The notes beneath the pieces were generated by a model. It was not told the DNA's origin. It ran no database searches and worked only from the letters and a program-made list of their open reading frames with translations. Shown piece by piece: positions 9,906 through 19,504 of a stretch of 64,000 bases of DNA (position 1 is the first letter of the stretch; each line of letters starts with the position of its first letter). Both the position numbers and the translations under genes were made by a program. Source of the DNA: Gymnodinialimonas sp. 57CJ19 (GTDB lineage Bacteria > Pseudomonadota > Alphaproteobacteria > Rhodobacterales > Rhodobacteraceae); assembly GCF_038396845.1 (NCBI RefSeq), contig NZ_CP151587.1, positions 2,454,001 through 2,518,000 of the forward strand, in the 5' to 3' direction.

Positions 9906-10483
9906 GCGGGTTCTTTCGTGATTTTCAGGAAATTCTCTAGCATAGCGTGGCCGTGCTCGGACCGGATGCTTTCGGGGTGGAACTGAACGCCCTCGATCGG
10001 CAGTTCCTTGTGACGCAGGCCCATGATCGTGCCGTCGTCCAATTCTGCGGTGATTTCAAGGTCATCGGGCAGGGTGGCGCGGTCCACCACAAGGCTGTGG
10101 TAACGGGTCGCGTTCAGGGGCGAGGGGAGCCCGTGGAACACGCCTTTATCGGTATGGTTCATCGCCCCCAGCTTGCCGTGCACGATCTCGGCGTGCTGCA
10201 CGATCTTGCCGCCAAAAGCTTCTCCAATCGTCTGGTGGCCCAGACACACGCCCAACAGGGGCATTCCAGCCCCCGCCGCTGCCTTTGTCAAAGCCAGACA
10301 AATGCCCGCATCCGTCGGATAGCCGGGACCGGGGCTGAGCACGATCCCGCTGGCGCCCGACGCCATCGCGTCCTGCACGGTGATCTTGTCATTGCGCACC
10401 ACGCGCACATCGGCCCCCAGCTCGCCCAGATAATGCACAAGGTTATAGGTAAAGCTGTCGTAGTTATCGATCAGGAGAAGCAT
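9902..10483 (-). CDS. trpG: Anthranilate synthase component II (glutamine amidotransferase)
   Basis: This 193-residue class I amidotransferase supplies ammonia to TrpE. The nucleophile elbow is [15 protein letters not shown] (Cys near residue 79), and the catalytic His-Glu pair lies in [13 protein letters not shown] near the C-terminus. It opens with [23 protein letters not shown], which is typical of TrpG/PabA. It is the first gene of the trpG-trpD-trpC-moaC-moeA series and is divergent from the polysaccharide deacetylase gene that separates it from trpE. It may also serve PabB. Confidence 0.95.
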   Translation of the reverse strand: MLLLIDNYDSFTYNLVHYLGELGADVRVVRNDKITVQDAMASGASGIVLSPGPGYPTDAGICLALTKAAAGAGMPLLGVCLGHQTIGEAFGGKIVQHAEIVHGKLGAMNHTDKGVFHGLPSPLNATRYHSLVVDRATLPDDLEITAELDDGTIMGLRHKELPIEGVQFHPESIRSEHGHAMLENFLKITKEPA

Positions 10484-10672
10484 CCCGGTATTCCTTGAAA
10501 GGGGGCCGCAAAAAAAGGTTAAAGGCGGCGCGCGCCCACGCTATACATGTTTCAAAGCGAGGGGCAGGGTCAAGCGGACGGCTGCATTGCGACAAATAAG
10601 AGCGCGCAGAGACGCAATCTCTGCCGACATAGGCACGGGCGCGGTCCGGGCGGAGCAGACAGGAGCGGGACC

Positions 10673-12310
10673 ATGGGCGGTCTGAGTATCGGTGTATTTT
10701 GGGGAACTGTGGTGTCGGCGGTGGGCCTTGCGGCCTTGTCGCTAAGCTCTCCCTTGCCGCCACGGGGCGACGATACGGGGCAGGCGGGCGCGGCTGACGC
10801 GCCTGTGGTTCTGGTGGAAGAGACTGCGGTTGAACCGCAGCCTGAGGAGGCTGAGGCCGTAGCGCCGACGGCCGAGCCCGAAGAGGCCCCCGAGCCCGTT
10901 GCCGAAGAAGCGCCGGAAGCGATGCCCGAAGCAGCGCTTGAGGCCGCGCCCGAAGCAGCGCCCGAAGTGGCACCTGAGGCCGCGCCAGAAGCGGCGCCAG
11001 AGACGACGCCGACCCAGGATAGCGCCCCGGCCACGGAGGTCCCACTTCCGTCAGGGTCCGAGTTCAACCGCCCCCCACCAGAACCGGAAGCTGCCCTGCC
11101 TGCGCCCGACGCGGCGCCGGCTTCCGCTGCGCCGCAAGCGCCTGCATTGGTAACCGACGGGGCCGCCCCAAGCCTTGATACCGCGCCCGCCGCGCCCCCT
11201 GCCGTGGATGCCGTGGCGCCGGCCGCCATCGCTGCCGAGCCAATGAATACCGGGGCACCTGCCAGCCCCGCCTCCGCCCCCGCGCCCTCGGTAGCGAACG
11301 GTCCCGCCCCATTGACCGAGCCTGCGGCCAGCGAAACGCCCCAAGTGCGCACGACGCTGCTGCCGCAAGTGGCAAACGCCGAGCCGGAAGCAGACGTCGA
11401 ACCGGAAGCTCTGACGCGGCCAACCCTGCCCACGGTCGGCGACGCGGCGCTGACCGCGCCGGCCGAGCCTGCGCAACCCGAAGAAGAAGCCCCGCAAGAG
11501 GCTGCCGCATCGACGCTGCCGTCGGTGACGGGGGCCAGTGGCTTGCCAACGGTCGCCCCGTTGATTGCGCCCTTGGAGCCGGAAGTTGAGGCGGAAGCGG
11601 AAACTGAAGCGGAAGAAGTGATTGAGGATTTGCCCGCGATCCAAGCTTTCGCCATGCCGTTTGATGGGGCCGAAACGAGGCCCCTCATGGCGGTGGTCTT
11701 GATTGATGAGCCCGGTAGCGGGATCGATCTGGAGACGCTGACACGGTTCAGTTTCCCCGTAGCCTTCGCAATTGATCCGCTGCACCCCGAAGCGGAGGCT
11801 CGGGCGGCGGCGTATCGCGCGGCGGGGTTCGAGGTTGTCGTTCTGGGCTCGATGATCGCGGAAGGGGCCACGGCGGTGGATACCGAAGTAGCCTTGGCCG
11901 CAGCCTTGCAGACCTTGCCCGAGGCGGTTGCCGTGATCGACACCCCCGAGAGCCGCATTCAAGGGGATCGCCCGGTATTGGATGCCACGGTCGGAGCCTT
12001 GGCGGAGAGCGGCCACGGGTTGCTGGCGTTCCCTCGCGGATTGAACGCGGCGGAGCAGACGGCGTCACGGGCGGGTGTACCGGGCGCGACGGTGTTCCGC
12101 TTCCTTGACGGAGAGGATCAACGCGCCACGGTGATCACCCGTTTCCTGTCGCGCGCGGCCTTTGCGGCGGCGCAAGAGGGGACAGTGATCGTGGTCGGAC
12201 GCACGCGCCCCGATACGGTGACGGCACTGTTTTCCTGGGCCTTGGGCGGGCGCACGGAGGCGGTTGCTTTGGCGCCGCTGTCGGCCACGATGCTGCGGGC
12301 GGCGGAGTAA
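10673..12310 (+). CDS. Divergent polysaccharide deacetylase (YibQ-like) with long Pro/Ala/Glu-rich linker
   Basis: This is a 545-residue protein. An N-terminal membrane anchor (FWGTVVSAVGLAALSL) is followed by roughly 300 residues rich in Ala, Pro and Glu, with repeats of the type EAAPEAAPE. The C-terminal domain starts near VVLIDEPGSGIDLETLTRFSFPVAFAIDP and fits the divergent polysaccharide deacetylase 2 (DUF610/YibQ) family. The start at 10673 is favoured by AGGAG ahead of it. The linker could span the periplasm to reach peptidoglycan. The gene sits on the opposite strand between trpE and trpGDC. Whether it is enzymatically active is unclear. Confidence 0.8.
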   Translation: MGGLSIGVFWGTVVSAVGLAALSLSSPLPPRGDDTGQAGAADAPVVLVEETAVEPQPEEAEAVAPTAEPEEAPEPVAEEAPEAMPEAALEAAPEAAPEVAPEAAPEAAPETTPTQDSAPATEVPLPSGSEFNRPPPEPEAALPAPDAAPASAAPQAPALVTDGAAPSLDTAPAAPPAVDAVAPAAIAAEPMNTGAPASPASAPAPSVANGPAPLTEPAASETPQVRTTLLPQVANAEPEADVEPEALTRPTLPTVGDAALTAPAEPAQPEEEAPQEAAASTLPSVTGASGLPTVAPLIAPLEPEVEAEAETEAEEVIEDLPAIQAFAMPFDGAETRPLMAVVLIDEPGSGIDLETLTRFSFPVAFAIDPLHPEAEARAAAYRAAGFEVVVLGSMIAEGATAVDTEVALAAALQTLPEAVAVIDTPESRIQGDRPVLDATVGALAESGHGLLAFPRGLNAAEQTASRAGVPGATVFRFLDGEDQRATVITRFLSRAAFAAAQEGTVIVVGRTRPDTVTALFSWALGGRTEAVALAPLSATMLRAAE

Positions 12311-12423
12311 GGTCCAGCCGTGGGCGTCTTTCATTTGGCGCGATAGGCTTGCCTTCGGCAAGAGACGCGCCTGCGGCGCGGGGTGCCGGTGGCGCCTTCG
12401 GCGATTATTTTGATTGAAGAGGG

Positions 12424-12500
12424 GGGGGCTTTGCCCCCGTCTGAGGCCGAAGCCTCAGCCTCCCCCACGCTCCCGCGGGGGGATATTTTTAGAACGAGGA
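12424..12500. repeat. GC-rich stem-loop cluster with GATATTTTT motif downstream of trpE and the deacetylase
   Basis: The convergent gap 12311-12528 contains two clean hairpins. One is GGGGGC-TTT-GCCCCC (12424-12438), and the other is CTGAGGC-CGAA-GCCTCAG (12441-12458) with a CGAA loop. A CCCCC/GGGGG pair and GGGGATATTTTT follow (to about 12490). The layout resembles the element in the trpD-trpC gap and the one at 33590-33630. It may act as a bidirectional terminator, since genes on both sides end here. Confidence 0.5.
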
Positions 12501-12528
12501 AATTTGGAGAGGTGTGCAGACGGGGGCG

Positions 12529-14037
12529 TCAGGAATTGCCACGGGTGAAGAGGCTGGCATCTTCGGCGGCTTTGCGGATGGCGCGGGATTTGTTCACGGT
12601 TTCCACGAATTCGGCCTCGGGATCACTGTCGTAGACGACGCCGCCGCCCGCCTGAATGTAGAGCTTTTCATCCTTGATGACGGCGGTGCGCAGCGCGATG
12701 CACATATCCATGTCGCCGCCCGCGGAGAAGTAGCCAACGCCGCCGCCGTAGACGCCGCGCTTTTCGGGCTCCAGCTCATCAATGATTTCCATGGCGCGGA
12801 CTTTCGGCGCGCCGGAGACGGTGCCTGCGGGCATCCCGGCCATGAAAGCGGACAGGGCGTCCTGATCCTCGGCCAGTTCGCCCACCACGTTGGAGACAAT
12901 ATGCATGACGTGGCTGTAGCGTTCGACGATGAATTCCTCGGTCGGGCGCACGGTGCCGATTTTGGAGACCTTGCCGGTGTCGTTGCGGCCCAGATCGAGC
13001 AGCATCAGATGCTCGGCCAGTTCCTTCTGGTCGGCCATCAAGTCGGCCTCCAGGGCGCGGTCTTCTTCCGGGGTTGCGCCACGGGGGCGGGTGCCGGCGA
13101 TGGGGCGGATTGTGACCTCATCCTCGAACACGCGCACGAGGATTTCGGGGCTGGCGCCCACGACCTGAAACTCACCGAAGTTGAAGTAGAACATGAACGG
13201 AGAGGGGTTGGTGCGGCGCAGGGCGCGGTAGAGCGCGAAGGGGGCTGTGGGGAAATCCACGCTCCAGCGTTGGGAGGGGACGACCTGGAAAATGTCGCCC
13301 TTGCGGATGTAGTCCTTGGCGGTTTCCACGGCCTTGAGGTAGCCGTCGTGGGTAAAGTTCGAGACCGGCTCCCCCAGGGGTTGCGCGTCGCCCATTTCAC
13401 GGGCCGCGACAGAGGGCGCGCGTTCCAGATCGCGCAGGGCATCAGACACACGTTCTGCCGCTTGGGCGTAGGCGGCACGGGCCGACAAGCCGGAGGATTG
13501 CCAGGCGGGCGACACGATGGTGACCTCGCCCTTCACGCCGTCGAGAACGGCGATGACCGAGGGGCGGATCAGGACCGCGTCGGGCAGGCCCAGTGGATCG
13601 GGGTTCACGTCGGGCAGGTGTTCCACCAGCCGGATCATGTCGTAGCCGAGGTAGCCAAACAGGCCGGCGGCAGCGGCGGGCAGAGCCTCGGGCATGTCGA
13701 TGGCGGATTCCGCAAGCAGGGCGCGGATCGCGTCCAGAGGGGTCTCGGCGCAGGGTTCAAACGTGTCGCGATCATAGCGGGCAGCGCGGTTGATGCGCGC
13801 CTTTTCGCCGTGGCATTCCCAGACCAGATCGGGCTTCATGCCGATGATGGAGTAGCGGCCCCGGACCTCTCCGCCGGTAACCGACTCTAGAATAAACGCA
13901 TCGCGCCCGGCGTCCGTCAGCTTGAGCATGACCGACACGGGCGTATCCAGATCAGCGGCCAGACGGGCGTGGACCAGTTGGTTTTCGCCCCGCTCCCACG
14001 CGGCGCGGAAATCCTCGAACTCGGAGAGTTGCGCCAT
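12529..14037 (-). CDS. trpE: Anthranilate synthase component I
   Basis: This is the 502-residue chorismate-utilising large subunit. It has the N-terminal feedback-inhibition region with the LLES-like element LESVTG near residue 50. The catalytic segments IRPIAGTRPRG, DLGRNDTGKV and VSGAPKVRAMEIIDELEP follow, all typical of TrpE/PabB-like enzymes. It converts chorismate to anthranilate with ammonia from TrpG. It starts 10 bases after the ppiD stop, so it is probably co-transcribed with that folding factor. No Trp-rich leader peptide or attenuator is visible ahead of it. Confidence 0.96.
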   Translation of the reverse strand: MAQLSEFEDFRAAWERGENQLVHARLAADLDTPVSVMLKLTDAGRDAFILESVTGGEVRGRYSIIGMKPDLVWECHGEKARINRAARYDRDTFEPCAETPLDAIRALLAESAIDMPEALPAAAAGLFGYLGYDMIRLVEHLPDVNPDPLGLPDAVLIRPSVIAVLDGVKGEVTIVSPAWQSSGLSARAAYAQAAERVSDALRDLERAPSVAAREMGDAQPLGEPVSNFTHDGYLKAVETAKDYIRKGDIFQVVPSQRWSVDFPTAPFALYRALRRTNPSPFMFYFNFGEFQVVGASPEILVRVFEDEVTIRPIAGTRPRGATPEEDRALEADLMADQKELAEHLMLLDLGRNDTGKVSKIGTVRPTEEFIVERYSHVMHIVSNVVGELAEDQDALSAFMAGMPAGTVSGAPKVRAMEIIDELEPEKRGVYGGGVGYFSAGGDMDMCIALRTAVIKDEKLYIQAGGGVVYDSDPEAEFVETVNKSRAIRKAAEDASLFTRGNS

Positions 14038-14047
14038 CGGGACCGCC

Positions 14048-15901
14048 TTAAGGGAAGGAGGCGTGGACCGAGTTGATCACGCCCTGATTGGTAGAGATGC
14101 CCGCATCGGCCTGAAGGGCCTGTCCATAGGCCTCGAAAATATCGGTGGCCATGGATTGGGCGATGGTCTGGTTCATGATCGTCAGCAGGATGGAGGTATC
14201 GGGCGCGTCGCGCACGCCGGAGTTGATCGCCTCGAGCCGCACGATATGGGCGGCTTCGGCGCCGGGGATCATGACCACGTCACCGGGCGCGTCCAGTTGG
14301 AACACCTGAGCCACGGTGGTGGCGGGCAGGTCGGGCAGCAGGTCCTGGCGGCGGATCAGGCGTTCTTCCGCCGTATCGCCGAGGTCTTCCAGTGCCGCCC
14401 CTTGGGCCAGTTGCGCCACCAGCTGCGAGGCGCGGTCAGCCACGGCTTCGCGCAGTGCGGTGGCCTGCCAGGCATTGGCGACGTCTTGTTCGATCTCGGC
14501 CAGGGGGGGAAGGGACGGAGGCACGATTTCATCCAGACGCAGGGCGAATAGGCCGCCATCGCTGAGGTCCAGAAGCTCTGGGAAATCGCTTTCCTCCACC
14601 GCCGCAGCCGCGTCACGGAAGTTGTCGTAGGCGGCGATGCCGTCCTCGGAGGCGATGGTGTAATCCAGCGTGCCCAGGGTCATCTGCGTGTCCGCGCCCA
14701 GTTCCTCCAAGGTGGCACCGGAGGCCAGCAGATCGTCGATATCTTCGCGCATATCGTCGATAATGCGGCGGGCACCTTCCTGGGCCAGCTCTGCGCTCAG
14801 GTCATCGCGGGCGTCTTCAAACGGCACTTCCGAGGCTTCAAGCACGGCGTTCACCCGGAAGATCGCGGGGCCCAAAGCGGTGGGCACGGGGCCCAAAAGC
14901 TCTGCCTCATCGTCGCCGAAGATGATCGCGGCGGCGGCGTCGCTCAGATCTTCTGGGGCGATTTCGCCCAGATCCACATCTTCCAGCGTCAAATCCCGGT
15001 CGGCGACCAAGGTGTCGAAGTCGGTTTCCTCGGCGGTAATAGCATCCAGCGCCTCTTGCACCGCTTCGTCCGAGCTGAAGACCAGCCGTTCCAGCAGGCG
15101 ACGCTCGGGCTGGACGTATTCATCAATGCGGTCGTTGTAGAGCGCCAGAAGCGCCTCTTCGTCGATCTCCACGTCATCCATGATGTCCGAGGGGATGATC
15201 CACGCATAGGTGATCCGGCGGGCTTCGGGGCGGGTGAACCGCTCGGGGAATTGCTCATAATAGGCGGCCAGTTGCGCGTCGGTGGGATCGGCGATCGGCT
15301 CGGGCAGGTCACCTTCGGTCACGGCGAGGCGGATGAAATCGCGGGTCTCGGCCTGGTAGGCGGTGATCGTTTCGGCGAAGAGCTCGGGCGGGGTCAGCCC
15401 GCCAATGACGGCCGTTTGCAGCAGCGCGCGGGCGACATCCTCGCGGGTGTCTTCCTCAAACTCTCGGGGGTTAGAGCCTTGTTGTTGCAGAACAAACTCA
15501 TAGGAGTTGCGGTCGAATTCGCCCGACGTGTTCTGAAACGCCTGCACCTGTGCGATTTGGCTGGCCACTTCGCCATCCCCCACCGAGATGCCCATCTCGG
15601 CCGCTTCATGGTTCAGGGCCGCGCGGGCGGTCAGCCCGGCCAAGACCTGCTCATCAATGCCGCGCGCGCGGATCTGTGCGAAGGACACAGCCTGCCCGGT
15701 TTGCGCGGATTGGGCGTTGATCTCATTGTTGAGGGCGCGGAAGTAATCCTCTGCGGTGATCTCGGCGTTGCCGACAGACCCCACCCGTGAGGCCCCGCCG
15801 CTGAACGAGCCGATGCCGAAACCCGCAAGGGCAACAAACAACAGGCCCATAAGGATCCAGACGAACAGGTTCGAGACTTTTTTCGCAGCAGAGGTCGCCA
15901 T
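14048..15901 (-). CDS. ppiD: PpiD/SurA-type membrane-anchored peptidyl-prolyl isomerase (periplasmic folding factor)
   Basis: This is a 617-residue protein. It has a short cytoplasmic N-terminus and one membrane helix (LFVWILMGLLFVALAGFGIG, residues about 11-30), followed by a SurA_N_3-like helical region and a parvulin-like central domain (residues about 240-380). It is in the normal PpiD length range. PpiD sits in the inner membrane near the SecYEG exit and helps outer-membrane and periplasmic proteins fold. The parvulin domain is poorly conserved, as is usual in PpiD, so isomerase activity is doubtful. It lies directly upstream of trpE. Confidence 0.88.
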   Translation of the reverse strand: MATSAAKKVSNLFVWILMGLLFVALAGFGIGSFSGGASRVGSVGNAEITAEDYFRALNNEINAQSAQTGQAVSFAQIRARGIDEQVLAGLTARAALNHEAAEMGISVGDGEVASQIAQVQAFQNTSGEFDRNSYEFVLQQQGSNPREFEEDTREDVARALLQTAVIGGLTPPELFAETITAYQAETRDFIRLAVTEGDLPEPIADPTDAQLAAYYEQFPERFTRPEARRITYAWIIPSDIMDDVEIDEEALLALYNDRIDEYVQPERRLLERLVFSSDEAVQEALDAITAEETDFDTLVADRDLTLEDVDLGEIAPEDLSDAAAAIIFGDDEAELLGPVPTALGPAIFRVNAVLEASEVPFEDARDDLSAELAQEGARRIIDDMREDIDDLLASGATLEELGADTQMTLGTLDYTIASEDGIAAYDNFRDAAAAVEESDFPELLDLSDGGLFALRLDEIVPPSLPPLAEIEQDVANAWQATALREAVADRASQLVAQLAQGAALEDLGDTAEERLIRRQDLLPDLPATTVAQVFQLDAPGDVVMIPGAEAAHIVRLEAINSGVRDAPDTSILLTIMNQTIAQSMATDIFEAYGQALQADAGISTNQGVINSVHASFP

Positions 15902-15994
15902 GTGGATCAGGCCCTTTCAGTGGCAGTGTGTTACGCAAACGGATACGCATTTGGCCCAATGGGGGCAAGGGTGTGCTGGCCGCTGGGGGGGCAA

Positions 15995-17182
15995 TCAGGC
16001 GCTCAATGGGGCCAGGCGGGTCACAAGATCGCCAAGTCCGGCACGATCGGCATTGGCAAAGGCGATGCGCAGGGTGGCTTCGGCCTGTCCCGCGCCGCCC
16101 TGTTCGCGGCTGGGGCCAAACATGGTGCCGGGCAGAACCAACAGGCTCGCCTCGTCCACCAAACGCTTGGCGACGACGTCTGAGGGCGCGTCGAACGGAT
16201 GGCGCACATAGGCAAAATACGCGCCCGACCCCAACAGCTGCCAATCGGGCAGTTGCGCAAACCCCTGTCGCACCGCATCGCGCCGCGCGAGAATTTCCAG
16301 CCGCTCTCCGGCAAGCCAATCGCCCAGGTTCTGCATCCCCCAAAGTGCGCCGATCTGGCCAATCTGCGGCGGGCAAATCGCGACCGTGTCCAGAAATTTC
16401 TCAACCTCAGCCAGGCGCTGGGGCGAGGCCATGATCGCCCCCACCCGGTGCCCGGTCAGGCGATAGGCCTTGGAGAAGGAATAAAGGTGAATGAAGGTGT
16501 CGTCCCAGTCAGAATCCGCAAAAAGCCCGTGCGGCGCTGCTTCCGAGGAATGGAAGTCGCGGTAGGTCTCATCCACAATCAACGCCAAGCCATGGGCCCG
16601 CGCCAAATCCCGGAACGCAGCCAATAGGGCAGGGGGATATTCCACGCCCGCCGGGTTGTTCGGGCTCACCAAAACGATCGCCTTGGTCCGATCTGTAATC
16701 AAACCCGCCGCTGCTTCAGGGTCCGGCAACAAATCATCGCCCGTGGGCAAATACCTTGCCTTCACACCCTGCATATCCAACCACATCTGATGGTTGAAAT
16801 AGAACGGCAGCGGGATAATCACCTCATCGCCCGCCTGTGCAATCGTGGACATGATCGAGGTGAACGCCTGATTGCACCCGGAGGTAATCGCCACCTGTGC
16901 GGGCGCAATTTCTCCCCCATAAGCCTGCGACCACTGCGTCGCCAATTCCGCGCGCAGCACATCATTGCCCAAAACCGGCCCATAAAGATGTGCCAGGGGG
17001 TCGCTCAAGATTGCCTCGGCCATGGCCGCCACCAACCCCTCGGGGGGCGGATCAACGGGGGCCGCCTGGCTGAGGTTCATCAAAGGCCGCGCGTCCGAGA
17101 ACACCTTGCCCTCAATCCAGCGCCTTGCCTCCATGACCGGAGGCGCGAAGGTCGCTTTCATATTCGGATTCAAAGGCGTCAT
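15995..17182 (-). CDS. PLP-dependent class I/II aminotransferase
   Basis: This is a 395-residue fold-type I enzyme. Seen are VAITSGCNQAFTSIMSTIAQAGDEVIIPLPFY, the PLP-contact VSPNNPAGVEYPP, IVDETYRDF (the Asp binds the pyridine nitrogen) and SFSKAYRLTGHRVG with the Schiff-base Lys at about residue 235. It is probably a cytoplasmic aspartate-type or kynurenine/aromatic aminotransferase, but the substrate cannot be read from the sequence. It is monocistronic, and the gap to ppiD is 93 bases. Upstream (17183-17319) lies a CTTCATCTTGG motif of the repeated intergenic type. Confidence 0.88.
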   Translation of the reverse strand: MTPLNPNMKATFAPPVMEARRWIEGKVFSDARPLMNLSQAAPVDPPPEGLVAAMAEAILSDPLAHLYGPVLGNDVLRAELATQWSQAYGGEIAPAQVAITSGCNQAFTSIMSTIAQAGDEVIIPLPFYFNHQMWLDMQGVKARYLPTGDDLLPDPEAAAGLITDRTKAIVLVSPNNPAGVEYPPALLAAFRDLARAHGLALIVDETYRDFHSSEAAPHGLFADSDWDDTFIHLYSFSKAYRLTGHRVGAIMASPQRLAEVEKFLDTVAICPPQIGQIGALWGMQNLGDWLAGERLEILARRDAVRQGFAQLPDWQLLGSGAYFAYVRHPFDAPSDVVAKRLVDEASLLVLPGTMFGPSREQGGAGQAEATLRIAFANADRAGLGDLVTRLAPLSA

Positions 17183-17319
17183 CTCGCGCTCCCCTCAAAG
17201 GAAACGCGCCGCGCTCCCTTCTTCATCTTGGCAAATACAACTCAATCCCAGCCTCAGCCACGGGCCCGAACGTCGACCATCCGGGCACCGCGCTGCGCTG
17301 CAAACTGTTTATCGAACCC

Positions 17320-17856
17320 TTAGAACGGTATTTCGTCATCCAGATCGGCGCCGCCGCCACCGCCGCCGAAACCGCCACCGCCACCATTGCCGCCGCGATC
17401 GTCGCCGCCAAAGCCGCCGCCCGATCCGCCGCGGTCGTCATAGCCGCCGCCGCCACCACCACCGTAGCCGCCGCCACCGCCACCGCCGCCAGAACCGCCG
17501 CCATCGCGTCCGTCCAGCATGGTCAATGTGCCGCCAAAGCCCTGCAACACAACCTCGGTCGAATACCGATCCTGTCCGCTTTGGTCCTGCCATTTACGGG
17601 TCTGCAACTGGCCCTCGATATACACCTTGGAGCCCTTGCGCAGGTATTGCTCTGCGATCCGCACCAAGCCCTCTTGGAAAATCGCAACGCTGTGCCACTC
17701 CGTCCGCTCGCGGCGTTCCCCGGTGTTGCGGTCTTTCCAGGTCTCCGACGTGGCGATACGCAGGTTGCAGACCTTGCCACCGTTTTGGAAATTGCGCACT
17801 TCGGGGTCGCGCCCCAGATTGCCGATTAGAATGACTTTATTGACGGACCCGGCCAT
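17320..17856 (-). CDS. ssb: Single-stranded DNA-binding protein
   Basis: This 178-residue protein has an N-terminal OB fold ([20 protein letters not shown]) with the aromatic/Trp positions of the SSB family. A very glycine-rich linker covers residues about 118-170, and the conserved acidic tip DLDDEIPF recruits partner proteins. It coats single-stranded DNA in replication, recombination and repair. The linker is made of GGGG runs broken by Tyr, Phe and Asp, and the encoding DNA is correspondingly low in complexity. No LexA box of the GTTC-N7-GTTC type is seen upstream, although ssb is SOS-regulated in some bacteria. Confidence 0.97.
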   Translation of the reverse strand: MAGSVNKVILIGNLGRDPEVRNFQNGGKVCNLRIATSETWKDRNTGERRERTEWHSVAIFQEGLVRIAEQYLRKGSKVYIEGQLQTRKWQDQSGQDRYSTEVVLQGFGGTLTMLDGRDGGGSGGGGGGGGYGGGGGGGYDDRGGSGGGFGGDDRGGNGGGGGFGGGGGGADLDDEIPF

Positions 17857-18036
17857 CGCTTTCCCCCTCGTGGATTACTGACGCACCCCGATTCCGGGCG
17901 CGTGATTGGTTTCCGGTTAGACCACCCGATCAAGGTTAAGAAAACCCTTAAACCTTGCCCGATAATCCTCCCCCTAGGAATAACCGCCCCCGCAGGCTAT
18001 ATTCTGCGGGATTATTCCCAAGCGATCCGAGGCTTG

Positions 18037-18636
18037 ATGCTTTATTTTCGACTGTTCCCCGCTGCCCCGCGCGGTCCCTTGTTGCGGATCGCCGCCATCT
18101 TCAGCGTCCTCTTCACCCTGCCTGCCATGGCGCAAAGCGGTTTGGACCGTCTTGACCGGGCCATGGGCGTGCTCGATGGTCGCGCCGCCACGCAATACGA
18201 ATTCTCATCCCGCCTGCGCCCCGGTTCGGTCGAGACGCGCGGGCTTCCGGCCTTTGAGGGCGCCTATGATGGCCCCTTCCTTGAAGTCGCAAGATCGGCG
18301 GCGCGCCGCCACGGCGTGCCCGAGGATCTCTTCCTGCGCCTCGTGCAGCAAGAATCCGGCTGGAACACCGCTGCGCTCAGCAGCGCGGGGGCGATCGGAT
18401 TGGCGCAGTTGATGCCGGGCACGGCGGATATCCTCGGTGTGGACCCGTCCGACCCTGTCGCCAATCTTGATGGGGGCGCACGCTATCTGTCGCAACAATT
18501 CCGCCGTTTTGGCACATGGCGGCTGGCCTTGGCCGCGTATAATGCAGGCCCCGAGGCGGTTGAGCGCCACGACGGCGTCCCCCCCTATGACGAAACGCAA
18601 CACTACGTGCGCGTGATCCTTGGCACACGAAGCTAA
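18037..18636 (+). CDS. Exported lytic transglycosylase (SLT domain)
   Basis: This 199-residue protein has a signal peptide ending near LPAMAQS (residue about 33). The SLT catalytic domain has the general-acid Glu106 in [27 protein letters not shown], followed by [15 protein letters not shown] and [14 protein letters not shown]. It cleaves peptidoglycan with formation of 1,6-anhydro ends. The ATG at 18037 was chosen because the signal peptide starts there; the frame is open further upstream but lacks a signal sequence. It overlaps the next gene by 17 bases. Confidence 0.9.
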   Translation: MLYFRLFPAAPRGPLLRIAAIFSVLFTLPAMAQSGLDRLDRAMGVLDGRAATQYEFSSRLRPGSVETRGLPAFEGAYDGPFLEVARSAARRHGVPEDLFLRLVQQESGWNTAALSSAGAIGLAQLMPGTADILGVDPSDPVANLDGGARYLSQQFRRFGTWRLALAAYNAGPEAVERHDGVPPYDETQHYVRVILGTRS

Positions 18637-19252
18637 GCCGCCCGACGGCGGTCAGCCAAAGCCCCAGCAGTCGGATCCCGGGCAGCCTGATACCGAAGCG
18701 TTTCGCCTCGATTGGGTGTTGCGCGTATTGGAGGCGGTGCTGTTTTGCTGTCTGTCCACGCTGATCCTGGTCTGGATCTCGGACCGGATGCGCGATGTGG
18801 GGTTTGAGCCCATTGCCGTGACCCCTTGCGTGGGCACGCAATGCACCCCTTACGTCGGCCCCTACGGGGGCAGCACCTGGGCGGTCTTCTCGGATGCCCT
18901 GTCGCCGTCTGGCCCCACGGCCTTGTCCAACGTCAACATTTGCACGCAATTGGTCGAAACCCTTGAGACGCGCGGAGAGGACGGCGAAGGTGTGGCTCGC
19001 GTCCTTGATCTGATCACCAGTCGCGGCACCGTCACGGTTGAGCGGGTAAACGAAGCGACCCTGCGCATCGGTCCGGGCGCGCGCAATGATGGTTTCTTTG
19101 ACGCCCTCCGCGATGGGCTGTCGATGGGCACCTCGAAGGGGTGTTTCCCGATCAATTACAAACCCGTCTTCTGGCCCCTTTGGGCATCGTGGTCATTGCT
19201 GGCAGGTCTGCGCCTGTTGCGGGGCCGTCAAAGGGTTTGGGCCGAGCGTTAG
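18620..19252 (+). CDS. Membrane protein of unknown function, two predicted helices
   Basis: This is a 210-residue protein. A Pro/Gln-rich N-terminus is followed by a membrane helix at about residues 33-53 ([18 protein letters not shown]), a soluble region with four or more Cys ([24 protein letters not shown]), and a second helix near residues 181-197 ([15 protein letters not shown]). The soluble part would sit in the periplasm. The first in-frame start is a TTG at 18620, since a stop lies just before it, so it overlaps the lytic transglycosylase gene by 17 bases and is probably co-translated with it. I do not recognise the family. Confidence 0.7.
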   Translation: MAHEAKPPDGGQPKPQQSDPGQPDTEAFRLDWVLRVLEAVLFCCLSTLILVWISDRMRDVGFEPIAVTPCVGTQCTPYVGPYGGSTWAVFSDALSPSGPTALSNVNICTQLVETLETRGEDGEGVARVLDLITSRGTVTVERVNEATLRIGPGARNDGFFDALRDGLSMGTSKGCFPINYKPVFWPLWASWSLLAGLRLLRGRQRVWAER

Positions 19253-19500
19253 TCTGGGGCCGTAGGCGGCGCCTCATCGGCTTCGACCTCTGCGCCGAGG
19301 GCAATCAGTCGCTGTTTCAGGGTGTCGGCGCGTGGATCACCGGCCTCCAGGGCATGGACATAGGCGTGGGTCAGGTAAAATGCCGCGCCTTGCTCGGTCG
19401 CCTCTGCCTCGGCCGCCTCCATATATTGGGTGATGACCTGCGCCCAATCGCCGGTCTGCTGCCCGTGGTACAGGGCCGCTTCAAATCGCGGGTGGGACAC
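19249..19500 (-). CDS. Small conserved hypothetical protein (TPR-like helices)
   Basis: This is an 83-residue soluble protein. It is mostly helical and resembles two TPR-like units (ALYHGQQTGDWAQVITQYMEA and AAFYLTHAYVHALEAGDP), ending in an acidic/proline tail. It starts 4 bases after the Rieske oxygenase gene stop, so it is likely translated from the same message, and its stop overlaps the convergent membrane-protein gene by 4 bases. The function is unknown; it could be a partner of the oxygenase upstream. Confidence 0.65.
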   Translation of the reverse strand: MSHPRFEAALYHGQQTGDWAQVITQYMEAAEAEATEQGAAFYLTHAYVHALEAGDPRADTLKQRLIALGAEVEADEAPPTAPD

Positions 19501-19504
19501 GGCG

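Noticed and set aside
17935..17960. Possible CtrA site TTAA-N8-TTAA upstream of the lytic transglycosylase
   Set aside because: The spacing is 8, not the 7 of the CtrA consensus TTAA-N7-TTAA.
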